From assembly GCA_014529385.2 (NCBI GenBank), contig CM043959.1:94191029-94255028 (forward strand): a stretch of DNA of 64,000 nt. The letters run 5' to 3'. This DNA is from Adiantum capillus-veneris. Its lineage: Eukaryota > Streptophyta > Polypodiopsida > Polypodiales > Pteridaceae. Below, in pieces: positions 31,595 to 44,700 of the stretch (positions are counted from its first letter, which is position 1; the number at the start of each line of letters is the position of its first letter). A program made the position numbers and the translations under genes. The notes beneath the pieces are model-generated. The model had not been told where the DNA came from. It did not search any database and was given only the letters and a program-made list of their open reading frames with translations.

Positions 31595-32718
31595 TCATTC
31601 ATGATCAGTAGCACAAAAGAGATCTTGTAAACCACATGAGGGAGTCTTTACTTCATCTTCATCTTTAGACACATGATCGGAAAATTCTTCAAAAGAAGGC
31701 TCATCCTCAATCACAGTCATCAACCTTGCAATATACTTCTTCAACCTGTAGTCATTCACGCGTGCTTTATGTGGGGTACCATCCAAGTCAGCAAGTTGAT
31801 ATGTGCCATTTGGAAACATGTTTAAGACCAAGAAAGGACCTTGCCACTTGATTTGAAACTTCTTTTGAAAAGTTCTATCAAGCTTACTATTGTAACAAAG
31901 CACCATGTCACCCTTCTTGATGTCCTTGTCCTTCACCTTTTCATTTGCTTTTGCTTGATTATTCTTCAAGACCTTCTCATAATGCTCAAAATCCAGCAAC
32001 CTATCCAACTTTACACATTGCAAATATAGAAGCCTTTCCTTGAATGCATCATTGGCTCTTCTTCAAGCTTTAGCATCATCTTCAAAGCTAGTATCTCCAC
32101 TTCAATAGGAAGTAAAGCCTCTTTGCCAAAAACTAGATGGAAGGGAGAGAAACCGGTACCTGATTTGATGGCAGTCATGTAAGCCCATAGAGCACAAGGT
32201 AGCTCTATATCCCAAGTCTTTACATTGTTTCTTGTCATATTTGTAAGCATCTTTATGAGTTCTCCATTAAAACTTTCATTCATGACATTGCATTGGGGAT
32301 AATATGGAGTAGTAAACCTGCAATGAATATGAAGCTTCTCACATAGATAATCGACCAGCTCTCCCCTGGAACCTGGAACCTTGTCAGAAAGTAACTCCAA
32401 TGGCATGCCAAATTTGTAGCAAATATCTTTATATATAAATAAAGAAACATCTTTGGTCGTGATGTGCTTAATAGCTTTGGCTTCGACCCACCTGGATAGA
32501 TAGTCAACAGCAATAAGTATGTAACATTTTCCTCTAGTTGTCATAGGTGGAGGACCTATTGCATCAATACCCCACTTCTCAAACACATCATAAGCCACAA
32601 TGGTGCCTCTAATTTCTGATTTGAGAACCCTGTGTTCCATGCTTTGATACTCTTTACAAGACTTGCACCAATGATGAACGTCACGTTGAATGCTTGGCCA
32701 CACATATCCTTCCTGCAA
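31595..32718 (-). pseudogene. Gypsy integrase
   Basis: An H2C2 zinc finger (HEGSCGGH upstream near 32750, then CKSC) precedes the catalytic core with GIDAIGP, LLSDKV and NESFNGEL (the D-D-E triad is present, but SDNG/DRG-type residues have become SDKV). The core ends near 32011 with VFGKEALLPIEVE. The C-terminal part continues in another frame at 32023-31595 (FQIKWQGPFLVLNMFPNGTYQL, then LKKYIARLM). It has no chromodomain. Frameshift at about 32015. Confidence 0.85.
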
Positions 32719-33019
32719 GACTTTATGGAGAGTGATCTTTGAAGCAAAGTGACCACCACAAGAACCCTCATGATTCTCCTCTGAAATTTTGTAAATTTCC
32801 TCTTTTCAAGGAACTTTTCTCATCACAAGATCAGCCCCCTTCATATATAAGGCATCACCAAGTAGCACATACATTTTGGCACAACGTAGGAAGGCATACT
32901 TTTTTGACTTCTCCAACTCTAATGGAAGCATACCTGTTTGTAGAAACTCTTCCTCCCTCTCCAAAGATTCCCTTCCCAAATAAAGAGGATAATCAGCCCT
33001 TATCACATACAATTGTCCA

Positions 33020-33450
33020 ATTTAAGCTTGTGCTGCACCATGTGCTTCTTCATTTTGAGACCTGTCCACATGCCTTAAACTCCAAGCTTCATAATGCTTA
33101 AGCAGATAGGCTTCACTTGAAAACGCATATTTTTCAGCCTTGGATTCTGAATTTACCACACCCCAAGTACTTGCTTAACCACCAAAAGAGCATCACCTCT
33201 TACCCTTACACACGATGGATGCCAAGCTCAAGGCAAAGGTTGAGCCCTTTCTCCAAAGTAGCATACTCGGCTTCATTGTTACTCTATGTTGTAAGCTTCA
33301 AACTCCTTTTAATTACCAAAGCACCTTGAGGATCATAAATTACAACACCTCATGAAGCTTCACCATGCACTTTCCTGTAAGAGTCATCAAAAAACAATAG
33401 ATAGACATTGTTTATGTTAGGAGCTTCCATGTGTTGCTTCTTCACCATGT
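33020..33450 (-). pseudogene. Gypsy second RNase H domain
   Basis: After the RT/RNase H frame, minus-strand codons give VYLLFFDDSYRKVHGEAS, a stop (TGA) at about 33350, GVVIYDPQG, then NNEAEYATLEKGLNLCLELG in the following segment, with further stops. A second RNase H in front of integrase is the known hallmark of the plant Tat lineage. Non-functional here. Confidence 0.7.
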
Positions 33451-34918
33451 CCTCCTTAAGAAGAAGAGGGCTTTCTATATAAGTAATAAAATCAGCCAAT
33501 GTAGCCCTTGTACTCTCCTCAACAAGAAAAGAGAATTGGAACTCTTGTAACTCCACAATCCACTTCATGAGCCTCTTTGACAAAGTAGGGCTATTCACCA
33601 ATTGAGGTAGAAGAGTGTAGCTAGTGAGAAATGTGAATGGTTTAGGGAGAAGGTAGTGCCTAAAACTTCTACATGCATAAACCACACTCACCATAATGAG
33701 CTCCACCTCAATATAGCCTCTTTCTACCTCTAGCTTCACCCTGCTAGCACAATAGATAGGCTTCATGTAATGGGAGTTGTTACCTCTTTGAAGAAGCATA
33801 GCTCTAATAGCATCCTCACCTAATGATGGATTCACATAAAAAAACTCATCCCAATTAAGAGCTTGCATAGTAGAAAGAGAACCAAGAATATCATTGATAC
33901 CTTGAAACACCTCTTCACATTCATTTGTCCATTGTAGAGGATCCAACCTTGCTACTTGTTGTAGAGGATAAAGAAGTTGAGAGGACAAAGGAATGAACCT
34001 TGACGTAGACTTCACCTTCTGAACGAAAGTAGCAAGTTTCTCTGTATCCTTAGGTGATGGGAGGAGCACCAAAGCCTTCACTTTGTCAGGATCCGCTTCA
34101 ATCCCATTCTCTGAGATCATATGCCCCAAAAACTTCAACTCTTGATTGAGCAAGATGACACTTCTTTGGGTTGAGTTGACCTCCACTTTCATCATATTTC
34201 TTCAATGCCATTCCAAGCTTTGCACAATGATACTTTCTAGAGCTATAAACACAAAAGTCATCAATAAGATCCTTCACAAACTTGCCAAGAAAGGGAGAGA
34301 ACACCTTATTGACACGCTTTTGGTACCACAGCCATTCGTAAGACCAAAAGGAAGCACACAATAACAAAATCATCCCCATGTTGTGATAAATGTGGTCTTA
34401 TTTTGATCTTCTAAAGCCAAGTTGAGCTGAAAATATCTAGAGAATCCATCACATACACTATACCTCTCATGCCCTGCAATAGAATCAAGTATGTCATCTA
34501 TGAACGGAAGAGGGTATGGATCCCTCTTCATAGATGCGTTTAGAGGCTTAAAATCAACACATATCCTCCACTTTAGATCCTTCTTGGGTGTGACAACAAC
34601 AGAACTCACCCATTCTGCAGTACTCACACGACATATGAAACCTGCTTCAAGAAGCTTGTCTAGTTCTTCCTTTAAAGCATTAAGTTGTACATGTCCCATT
34701 CTCCTTAGCTTTTGGTGTACGGGATGAACTCCTTCCTTGATCGGAATGTGAATTTCATCTCCCTTAAAGCCTCTAATTTCCTCATAAGAAGTGATGAATA
34801 AATAGGAAAATTGTTGTATCATATGTAGGTACTCACCCTTCTCATGACTAGTCAAGTCAAGAGACAATATACCTTGTATCAGCTCCTGTTTGACAGTAGG
34901 TTGAACTTTGGTTTTCAT
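33350..34918 (-). pseudogene. Gypsy reverse transcriptase and first RNase H
   Basis: RT begins before 34918 and shows KKDLKWRICVDFKPLNASMKR, DPYPLPFIDDILDSIAGHERY and FSRYFQLNLALEDQNKT. It is broken near 34375 and resumes in another frame with LIDDFCVYSSRK (the DD pair kept; the usual Tyr before it is lost). It breaks again near 34190 and continues ELKFLGHMISENGIEADPDK with the RNase H core PSLGEDAIRAMLLQRG and YCASRVKLEVERGYIEVEL. At least two frameshifts. Confidence 0.87.
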
Positions 34919-35042
34919 CAGCTTTTTAACTTACTCATAAGTACCATAGATATCCTCATTCTCTATAAGGCTAAGAAATCTTTGTTTCTCAGCATGCTCT
35001 TCTTCAAGAAACAAGGAGGAAACATCTAGATCGCTATCGTTG

Positions 35043-35500
35043 CTAATCTTCCACTTCACTGCCATCATCCCCATTGTCTTCTTCTTCACTTGAGTACTCT
35101 TCTTCATCAATTTGCTCATCAAAATCACTCTCCAAAGATTGCTTGCTAGCCATGTCAAACCTCTTCTTATTACCCCTTCTATTATAGAGAGTGATGGTAC
35201 CATGTCCCCGATCCTGTACAGCTTTGGTTGCTTGCAACCATGGTCTTCCAAGGATGAAAGGAAAAGCACCAATACCCATGGGCATAACATGACAATTGAC
35301 CATCACTTCAACACCAAATACATCCATCTCCAAGTCCTTTATAACTCCAAGTACCTCACCCTTGATTGGTTGGCATGCTTTATGCGAAAACCTGAATTCT
35401 TTACCATGTTGAGTCCCAACTTTGATACACAAGCTTGAGTAATAACACATATTTGTGCACCTCCATCAATATAAGCCTCTTATGCCATGCATCCATAGTA
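35043..35500 (-). pseudogene. Gypsy aspartic protease region
   Basis: The minus strand encodes AYIDGGAQICVIT near 35480 (D-G-G-A, a retropepsin-type active site), then shifts frame and continues KACQPIKGEVLGVIKDLEMD and GIGAFPFILGRPWLQATKA, the usual end of plant Gypsy proteases, followed by an acidic linker. Confidence 0.8.
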
Positions 35501-35518
35501 GGGCATATATTAGGTAGC

Positions 35519-36891
35519 TCATTCAAAGACAGGACTCTTCACTGACCCCCTTGCAGCCTCCTTCTTCATGGGGTTGACTACATGCTTCCATTGCCTCTTT
35601 AACTTAGGACACATCTCCATGAGTTTCCCAAAGGTGACATCAGCCTTTCTACCCACTAAATCAGCCCCCCTTAAACTATAATTTGGTTGCCCTTCTCCCA
35701 AAGGAAAGTCGGATGCATTGTAATGTTGCTTGGGTTTTCTCTTCTTCTTCTCTTTACATGTACCTGTTTCAACTTGTTTCCCTCTTTTATGGCTGGGACT
35801 TGCATCACTCATGTCATGATCTCTTGTAACCCTCTTACCTACAGGCATGACCATAGCTCCCGAATCATCCTCTTTCTTCTCCAAACGGATTATGCTTACC
35901 ACCTTTGTTTTTCCCTTCTCTTCAGTTTTCAAACCGCTTGGCCCTACTTCCCCTTTAATCTCAATACCATAATCTTGAGCTCGATAAGGAATTTGTGGAG
36001 GAAGAGGAAAAATGTCACCACCCATTCTCTTTGGCTTGTCACATTGAGGGCTTTTATGACCCCATTCACCACAATTGTAACATTGAAACATATCCCCTCT
36101 TCCAGCCATGCCTCTTCCTCTACCACCTGTAAACCCCTCATTGCTTCCATATCCATGTCCATATCCATAGATTTTACCTCTTCCACATCCCATCATATGC
36201 ATACTAAGATTCTTCATAAGACCTACAACCTCTTGCATCTCCTTGTGAAAATCATTCACATCATGAGAAGCTTGTTGGTCATAACACGGCTCCTTGATGA
36301 GGACCCTTGGTTGCTCTACCGCTTTCACTTCAACCTTTGGCTTGACATTGATTCCAAGTTGATAAAGACGCTCTGCTTTCCACTCTTTATTCTTTGCAAT
36401 TTCAACTGCCTCCTCAAAGGTCCTTGGCTGCTTAAGCTCTACCTTCAAGCATAGACTACTTCTTAAACTTGCAAGAAACCTATCCTTCTTCAACATGGGT
36501 GGAGTAATTTCAGCCCCCAAAGATGTACACCACTTTGTCCATAACGCATTGAATGCCTTCACAAAGTCTTTTATGGTCTGACCTTCACCATGTACCAAGC
36601 CTTGAATAGACTGCCATACCTTTTGTGGGTCTTCCACCTGTTGGAAGTGTGTGAGAAAATCATGTCTTACCATTTCATAAGTCACAACTTGAGAATTTTG
36701 GGCTGATTGTAGCTCCTTTTCGTAGCCTTCCAACCATTCCCTAGCATCTCCTTTAAACAGAAGTAGAAGATTTGTAGCACCAACGCTGGATCTTGCTTGT
36801 CTGCAAGAAGGTATGCAAACTCCATTCTCTCAATGGAACCTTTGGCACTTTCATTTGATTTGCCACTATAGTCCGAAAAACCAAACGCCAT
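35519..36891 (-). pseudogene. Gypsy gag
   Basis: It starts at MAFGFSDYSGKSNESAKG (36891), with a frameshift near 36785 that joins it to the long frame ending at 35519. It contains the capsid-type Retrotrans_gag block (HDFLTHFQQVEDPQKVWQSI, FVKAFNALWTKWCTSLG) and a CCHC knuckle CYNCGEWGHKSPQC preceded by a Gly/Arg-rich run. The tail is basic. The single frameshift makes it inactive. Confidence 0.85.
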
Positions 36892-36931
36892 GTCTTTCAA
36901 AACCTGTAAATTGAAGGTAACTTGAAGCAAT

Positions 36932-36956
36932 TCCTCGGTGGCGGGCACCAAAACAC
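36932..36956 (-). other. Gypsy primer-binding site region
   Basis: Just after the 5' LTR the minus strand reads TTTTGGTGCCCGCCACCGAG, similar in layout to the TTGGCGCCGTTGCCGGGG-type sites of plant Gypsy elements. The exact tRNA is not determined. Confidence 0.45.
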
Positions 36957-37822
36957 TGTTGGGCAAAAGAAAAAGTGGGACACCTCTATAGCTCAAGAGT
37001 GCTCAAACTTCAACCTCAGCACGAAAAAGTATACCCCAAAAACTCTTAGTAAACCCCAACCCAAAAGGCCTATGCTCCCTTGGGAATTTACCAGCACGCA
37101 TCCACTCAAAGGACTATAGCACATAGGAGAAAAACCCTGTCAAAGCACGGATTTCCAGTACATGCCGACCAATGCATATGAAGACAAGGGCTTTCCCATT
37201 CACAATCGAATATCAGAAACCCACAACTTCAACAACAATTCCACAATTCATAAATACATACCCTCTGAGTCTATCTGCACACAATTTGCCACTAGGCTGC
37301 CATAGCCATAATCTTGCAGAGAACTAGTCGTAACTTGAAGAGCACAACTCCATTTGGGGCACTTTAAAGCTTGGAAGAAATCTTGAAAAATGACTGGCGA
37401 GAAATTTTAAGATGACCAAAAGTGAATCTACACGCCGCTACATGCAAAATTGACGCGAACAGAGAGCTGTCCCGGTATGACTACACGTAGAGAAGGCAAG
37501 GCGAGGCAAAAAACTGCAACAGAAACCATTAAGGAAGCACAACGAGCTAAAACCTTCAAAATTTTGGATTTTTGCTGAACTTTTTTAAGTTTTTACATGA
37601 GTTTAATTTATATACAAGTCTCCCTTTAAAAACTCACTCACGGGCACTTATTGTAGCCCGATAGTTGGTGCTATACTAGTTGACTTGCCCTGCGTGCACA
37701 TGTGCTTGCTAAAGAAAGCTAAAAACACCACAAAAAGAAATCCCACACACACAATTGACATCGGGCATCATGTCCGTATGTACAAATTTACAAAAAACGG
37801 GAAGTCGAAAATGCGTCCAACA
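36957..37822 (-). repeat. Gypsy 5' LTR (866 bp)
   Basis: TGTTGGGCAAAAG to GCGTCCAACA, bounded inside by the primer-site region. The outer 85 bp match the remnant at 31483-31567. Confidence 0.8.
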
Positions 37823-38267
37823 ACGTCTTATGGAAATTTATGGATGTCGATACATGTGTACTAGAGTGCCTATGCCTGGTAAGGCAGGGCTCTCTATGGT
37901 TACATTAGATGAAGAACTGGCTCACCATATTTGGTATGGATTGATATAAAAGGATATGATGAATTGGTGAGGCAAGGTGGTGGAAAGGTGACAAATGGTG
38001 GTCTATTTGGAGCAACATTTCTGACCAATGTTGCACTCCACACCTATGCACATTTACTTCATTTTTTGCACTCCCATCACACCATACACATGTTACACAT
38101 TTTTGCACTTTTAAGTTGCTTCCTACTAATCATTGCTACTCTTTTGGTTTTTAGCTACACATTGTGCTATGCAGGCATGTACCCAATGTCTTGTACATTC
38201 TCGCACTGGACCCCACCACTTATGTACCTTGCAATTGAGGGCTGTTACTTTTCCAACCCCGGAGTAT
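37823..38267. other. Stretch without a recognised gene
   Basis: Chance ORFs only. The short frame GKAGLSMVTLDEELAHHIWYG near 37880 has no match that I know. Confidence 0.35.
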
Positions 38268-38397
38268 GTTATGGATAAAAGATGTGTACATTTATTACTC
38301 AAGTGCTCACTACAAGCTATGGCCATTTATGCCCGGACGGCCAATGTGTATTCATTTAAATAAATACGTGCAAGAGAAAAATGCTCACTCTTGCACG
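38268..38397 (+). repeat. Single-arm copy of the hairpin repeat
   Basis: GTTATGGATAAAAGATGTG to CTCACTCTTGCACG matches the left arm and loop of the hairpin at 38673, about 405 bp downstream. It lacks the right arm. Confidence 0.75.
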
Positions 38398-38672
38398 GGG
38401 GAGATTGCACCCACAGTGCTTGTGTCTTTCTTCTCTCCTCTCCTCTCTTCTTTCTCGCGATGCTGGTGTAACACTCCTCTTTAGGAGGTGCATTGACACG
38501 TGAATCTATGTTGTCTTGCTCTTTATCTCTTTCAGTCTACAATTGCTCTCAATTATGTGCTTGTACAATTCGTGCAATTTGTGAGGTATGCATATTTGCG
38601 GTGTTCTATCATTTTTATCATGCTATTTGAGGTATTTTGCAGGGACACCGTGCATCCGTTTGTAGCAGATAT

Positions 38673-38942
38673 GTTATGGACAAGGGATATGTACATTTAT
38701 TACTCAAGTGCTCATTACAAGCTATGGCCATTTATGCCCGGCCGGCCAATGTGTATTCATTTTTTAGCATTGAAGAATCTATAAATAAATACGTCAAGAG
38801 AAAAATGCTCACTCTTGCACGTATTTATTTATAGATTCTTCAATGCTCAAATATGAATACACATTGACCGGCCGGGCATAAATGGATATAGCTTGTATAA
38901 TGAGCACTTGAGTAATAAATATACATATCCCTTATCCATAAC
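38673..38942. repeat. Long hairpin (foldback/MITE-like), arms about 121 bp
   Basis: The left arm 38673-38793 is the near-perfect reverse complement of 38820-38942 (few mismatches and small indels) across a loop of about 26 bases whose ends also pair (CAAGAG/CTCTTG). A transcript would fold into a long stem. It looks like a foldback element; no target duplication was identified. Confidence 0.85.
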
Positions 38943-41781
38943 AACAGCAGGATCAGTGGACAATGAACCTTAAAAAAGCAACATTAGACAAAAGTGGACA
39001 ATGAACCTTAAAAACAACACACACACCCTTTCCAACCTTTCCTACAGAAATGTAGAGAACCTCAAAAATAGCAACACAACCTCAACCTAGAGCTTGACGC
39101 ACAGCATTCTTCTCGATAGCGATGCCAAAAATGTCAACTACAAGGGATCTTGCTATGCGTCGTGTGCGAGCCACGAAGGCTGTAGGCACACAACCTTGTT
39201 GTAGACAAGCTCAACAGATATAGACAGTGTCACTTACCTCACTGTGTCGTTGTCCAAAAGAGAATCCTGCAATGCAATGAAGAGGGAGCTCGCCTCTACT
39301 ACTCAACCGCCTCACCATTGTCGTACCGCCGTCAATGCTTGATCGCACATGCACCCTCTTTTTCACGCTCTCATACATACTCTCACACAAACAGCAAGAG
39401 GATAAGGAGAGAGAGAAAGATAGAAAGAGCGCTCTACAGTATTGTGAGAATGTCCCAAAAAAAAGGCTACAATAGCTTTTATGTAGATCATTTTATTTAC
39501 ATACAGGTGCCACACTCGGTCAGTCAACACTAAGTCCTTATCTGATAAAGTTTGTGTTATGCCTCTCATCCACAATCATCCAATTACTGACCATGTACCT
39601 ATGGGATTGACAAGCCCGGATCATGACTAAAAATACTACAAATAATAAGAATGTCATCATAGATTAACATGCAAGATTATGGGCATTGGTTGATATGGCT
39701 TGCTTGTTATGTTGGAAGTTACAAGTAATAAGCTATAGGTTAGTATAGATAATAAGCTATTAATTAGTATGGATTGATTTGATATGGTTGGCTTGTTATG
39801 TTGTAAGTTACATATGAGGAGCTATTGATTGGTTCACATTGATTGATAAAATTTAATTGTTACGCTACTACTTGCAAATGATGTATATTGATTGGTTTCT
39901 AGTGGATGATTATCATGTTTGTGAACAAAAACAATCCGATTTAGAGTACTTATAAGGTAGGGATTGATGGTAGCAGTACCTTCATTCAAGCCAAACATAC
40001 ACAAGAAAAGAAACGTCCCCTTTTCTACATAATCTCATCTCAACAACTATATGCTACATGAATGCAAATTGACCCACTAGGCAAGCTTAATTACAATAAG
40101 AGGATCACCCTAGGCTGATTTTCTTATTGTAGTCCTCAAATCTGACCTATTCCCTCGCTTTATGTAATTCTCATGTTACTTGCAAACATGTAAAACATGA
40201 TTCCAACAGGAAGATTTCTTGGCCATAAAATTTTCACTTTATGGTAATTTGTTGGCATTGTTGTTCCAAGCAACTCCATCAGAACCCCTAAAACAATGCA
40301 TGGCAACTTGGTAAATGTTTCTAAGTCTCTGAAGCTCCTTAAGCTTAGAAATTAATTGGATGTTTGCGACCATTCTCTCTCTAGTCCAAAAAGAAAATTT
40401 CTCAACAAGCCCTTGATCTACATTCTGATCACACATAAACCTTTCTAAGCAATTGAAATAACATTTTATTGCTTGAATGAGTCATTTAGACATGCACGTT
40501 GTTTTAATATGTTGGGTTGGCACAATCATGCCCTTGTGTACGCTAGCAATGGATAGGCAACATTCATTGGAAAAATAGTTGAGTTTCTATCATTTGAGCA
40601 ATGGACAGGCAACAAACACTGGAAAATCTATTAAGAGTTTCAATTATTTGAGCTCCATGCAAGATTGTTGTATTCATGCTTTTTGTCACTTTGGGGTTTG
40701 GTTTTGAAAAATTACTCCATGTTTTTGGGTGATGACTCCTTCAAGCACTACATGGATAGAAGTTTACTTGCACCAATGTTGGATTCACAATCATCTAGCC
40801 ATTAGAATTTTTGTAAACAAAATGTTTCGCTGTCCAAGTTAAATTCCACTTTGGCACATCACATTAGACACGATTGTAACAGATGCAAATATTTGAAGAC
40901 AGCAGGGTTATGCGTCCGCAAAGGGAGGTGCTTCCAAATATTAGCCATGAAACATGGTCATGCAAGGGCGACATACCATCAAGCAAGAGCCACACACAGG
41001 CATCACCATGGCCACCTAATCGATGAATCTCCCCCTTCGGCCCTCTGGTGTGTTGTTTTTTTTTTTTAAAGAACGTTGTAAGTCAATCAAATTTTCTTGC
41101 AAGTTATGTTGAGCGGACTTGACCAGTGAGCCATTTTTTCCAATGCTTGTGACCAAGAAACATGCTAAGCATACCACAAGGAAAGCTGATTGGGAAGGAA
41201 AGACCCAAGTGAAAGGTCAAGGACAGCAAGAGCAAGGGAAAGTTATGTATATACACACATTATGCACATCTGCTAAATAATCTCCTCACATTGAGGAGAA
41301 GATTTGACGAAATCTTCTGGCTTTCCACTGTCATGAAGCATTTCTTTTCTAAATTATCCAGTTTTACATTGTAGAAATAAGGGTTCTTTATTTTTCCAAA
41401 ATTGTAGCGACCTACTATGGCATCACAATGAAAGAAAGATATACCACAAGAATGTTGTATGAATACATAAATAAATGAATATACACTACGATGTCCGATC
41501 AATTTCCGATGTCCATTTGGATTGTCCCAAAAGACGATATGGAATCCATATAGTTGCTGAGGAGGTCTATTTTGAAGGAGAATGATTATTCGACATCATT
41601 TGCTTTTGTTCTAAGTTTACATTTGAGGTGATGGAAAGACACATAAAAGACATTCATTGAATGCATAAAACGGTCGAATTCTTATCTTTGGAAGTAGGCT
41701 CAATAGAAATCGTCTATGGCATGTGGGTGAATCAGGTGGGAAAAAAAAAACTTCTCCTTTTCTTTCCAGAAAATAAGTATG
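38943..41781. other. Intergenic stretch downstream of PCK
   Basis: A short duplicated GTGGACAATGAACCTTAAAAA lies at about 38956 and 38994. A minus-strand frame of about 34 codons (39082-39185) reads AFVARTRRIARSLVVDIFGI and could be an eroded exon. The rest is AT-rich with chance ORFs only. Confidence 0.35.
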
Positions 41782-44700
41782 TTAAAGCGGTCCGGCCTCC
41801 ACAATCTCCCGAGTCAACTGGCTGTCGTTCCCTATTTTGTAATCACTGAAGTTCTCAAAGTTCTTTTTGAATAATCCCGCCAGCTTCTCGAGTGTCTCTC
41901 TGTAGGCCTTTCCATCAGACCACTACATCCAAATAAAGCAAGAATTCCATAAGACAAAAATATATTTAAATCAATGTCAGAACCATTAGACCCACATGCA
42001 TACATATACATGCAATGTTGCCCACTCCCTACCGTGTTCTCTGGATGAAGTATCTGCGCCGGAACCCCTTCTACATGGTCTGGAATCTGGAGTTTGAAGA
42101 CAGGCGTCTCTTCATAGCTTGCATCCAACAGTGAGCCATTATGGATGGCATCTATAATCTTTCGAGTATAAGCAAGTTTCATTCTCTGTCCCACACCGTA
42201 GCTGCAAAAACAAATCGTCAACACACAACTTTTATAACCTAAAGGCCACATTGGCATTCAAGAAGAAATGATGAGGTTCTCAAACGAAGGGACCCTTTAC
42301 AAACTAAAAACCTAAGAACATTGATTGCAATGCTTCATATGCAAAGGTAGGTTCAGTAAGTATTAAAAAATATAATTTTTTTACAGAATGCCTTTAGTCC
42401 TTCACTAAGGCTTGTTTTCAGAAGCCAAAGACAACCCCATGGAGGCAATACTCATGCATGGCCTATCTCAACTATGCCCACTGAAGGTAACTACACCTCT
42501 TTTGGCTTATTGGGAAAGGAATTTTTCAAATGTATGCCTATCCCCTCTTCACTAAGGATTGTTTTAGAAAAAGCCCAAGACGCCCCCATTGAGGCAATTC
42601 TCATGTATGGCCTATTTCAATTATGCTCACTCAATGTCACTACACACCTCTTTTGACTCATAGGGAAAGGAATTCCTATCTCCTCCTTGTTTTAGCAGCC
42701 CAAGACGCTCGCATTTGAGGCATTATTCATGCGGCCTATTTCAGCTATCCCCACTGTATGTAACTACACCACTTTTGGCTTATTAGCAAAGGAAGTTCCA
42801 CAAAGTCACTGGTGAGTACGCTCTGAAGCTTATATTTTGCTTGACCATAATAACCAAAACACTACTTTGCATGACAAGCAACATTTACCTCCCTCCAGAC
42901 CACCCTGTGTTGACAAGCCAACCAGTTGCACCATGATTTTTCATCCTCTCAGCCAGCATAGCAGCATATCTAGTAGGGTGAAGCATGATAAATGCCGCTC
43001 CAAAACACGCAGAGAATGTAGCTTGGGGCTCCAATATTCCTTCTTCAGTTCCAGCAATCTAACAAGAACACCCTTCGATTGGTTAGGCCAAACTCATGCA
43101 GTAAGCCATAAATATGCAGATCACAAAATTTTATTCATTAGCCTTACCAGAGCTGTGTAGCCACTAATGAAATGATACATTGTTTGTGGCAACGTTAGCT
43201 TGCTAATTGGTGGCAGCACCCCAAAAGCATCGCATGCTAATAAAATCACATTTTTGGGATGAGGACCAACACATGGGATTTTTGCATTTGGTATGTATTC
43301 AATCGGATAGCATGCTCTTGTATTCTCTGCAAAAGCAATCAAAATTCAGCTAGGATAACCTGAGATGTGATCACGTAAATTGAATCTGTCTATTGATACC
43401 TGTCACAGATTTGTCTAGATAATCCACCTCTCTTGTGTGCTCATCAAAGACCACATTTTCCAACACTGTCAAAAAAAAAAAACTTTTCACATAAACTCAT
43501 CTTGTACACATAGTTTGTTCAAAAGCCAATCAAACATCAAACTCAGACGAGTTTAAAAGTACCAAAGGAATTTAATTTAGAGCCTCTCGGCCAAATCAAA
43601 CGTGGCTCTTAAGTTTTTAGCATTTTACAAGTATCTTGTAGCATTTAACTTCAAAATGACCATCGATAAAATAAAGTATTTTTAAGCATTCTCATAACAT
43701 CATCTTGTACACATACTTTGTTCAGACACCATCCAAACATCAAACGCAGACGAGTTTAAAAGTGAAAAAAAAGCTTGATTCAAACCCCTCCGCCAAATCA
43801 CGTGGCTCTATGTGTGCATTTACTTTGTGACGCTTAGATTCAAAAGTTTGAAAAACATTTATCAAACATGTTTGAAACACACACTAGGCAGTTGTACATA
43901 CATCCATGTCAATTTTCAAAAGAAGCATCTTTCACAAAAACTCCTCAAGGAAGATTGTGGGTAGTCTAATCTACTTGACAATCTCACAACCAGATTTGGG
44001 TTACACAATTGGGCTTGAGAGTCAGTTCATGCAACTACCTCACGTTTGCACATGCATTCAAACAAGGACCGTTCCCCACAAGATAAGAGACATTACCTGT
44101 CCCAAATTTGATGGCATTCCATATGTCTGGCTCTTTTTCCCTAGACAAGTCAATGCACTTTGCATAGCAGCCTCCTTCAATATTAGAGACTCCATTATCG
44201 CTCCAGCAATGCTCGTCATCTCCAATCAAAAAGCGATTGGCATCCGTCGAAAGTGTTGTCTTACCGGTACCTGTTCATTTTATAGACAGCCACCTTAGTA
44301 CATCGATGTAAACGTGTTCTCAACCATTAAAACCCACTACTACCCAAGATCCTCGTTCAATGTCTCAAACCTGATAATCCAAAAAACAAGGCCACATCCC
44401 CATCCTTTCCCATATTGCATCCTGAATGCACAGAAAGGATTCCTTTCTTGGGCATCAAGTAGTGCATCACGCCGAACAGCCCTTTCTTCATCTCTCCCGC
44501 ATATTGTGTACCAAGAATCACCATCTCTTTTCTTTCCAGATTAAGATCTATGCTAGTTGATGATGTCATATAGTGGGTGTATCGATTGCATGGGAATTGG
44601 CCTGCATTGTAGATAGTGAAGTCCGGAGTCCCAAAGTCCTCCAGCTCTTCAGGGGTAGGCCGGATACACCTGCCACCCATCATATCTTCCAGATGCAAAC

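Larger units (their letters stand above)
31483..37822 (-). mobile_element. Ty3/Gypsy retrotransposon (Tat-like, dual RNase H), defective, 3' LTR truncated
   Basis: The order on the minus strand is LTR, primer site, gag, protease, RT, RNase H, second RNase H, integrase, LTR remnant. That is Ty3/Gypsy order. The 5' LTR (36957-37822) starts and ends with TGTTGG/CCAACA. Only about 85 bp of the 3' LTR (31483-31567) remain. All ORFs have stops or frameshifts. No target duplication is visible because the left end is missing. Confidence 0.88.

Noticed and set aside
35687-36454. 255-codon plus-strand ORF
   Set aside because: Antisense of the Gypsy gag, which shows a CCHC knuckle and gag motifs on the minus strand.
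40239-40436. 65-codon minus ORF with a helix-like composition
   Set aside because: Short, isolated and without recognisable motif.
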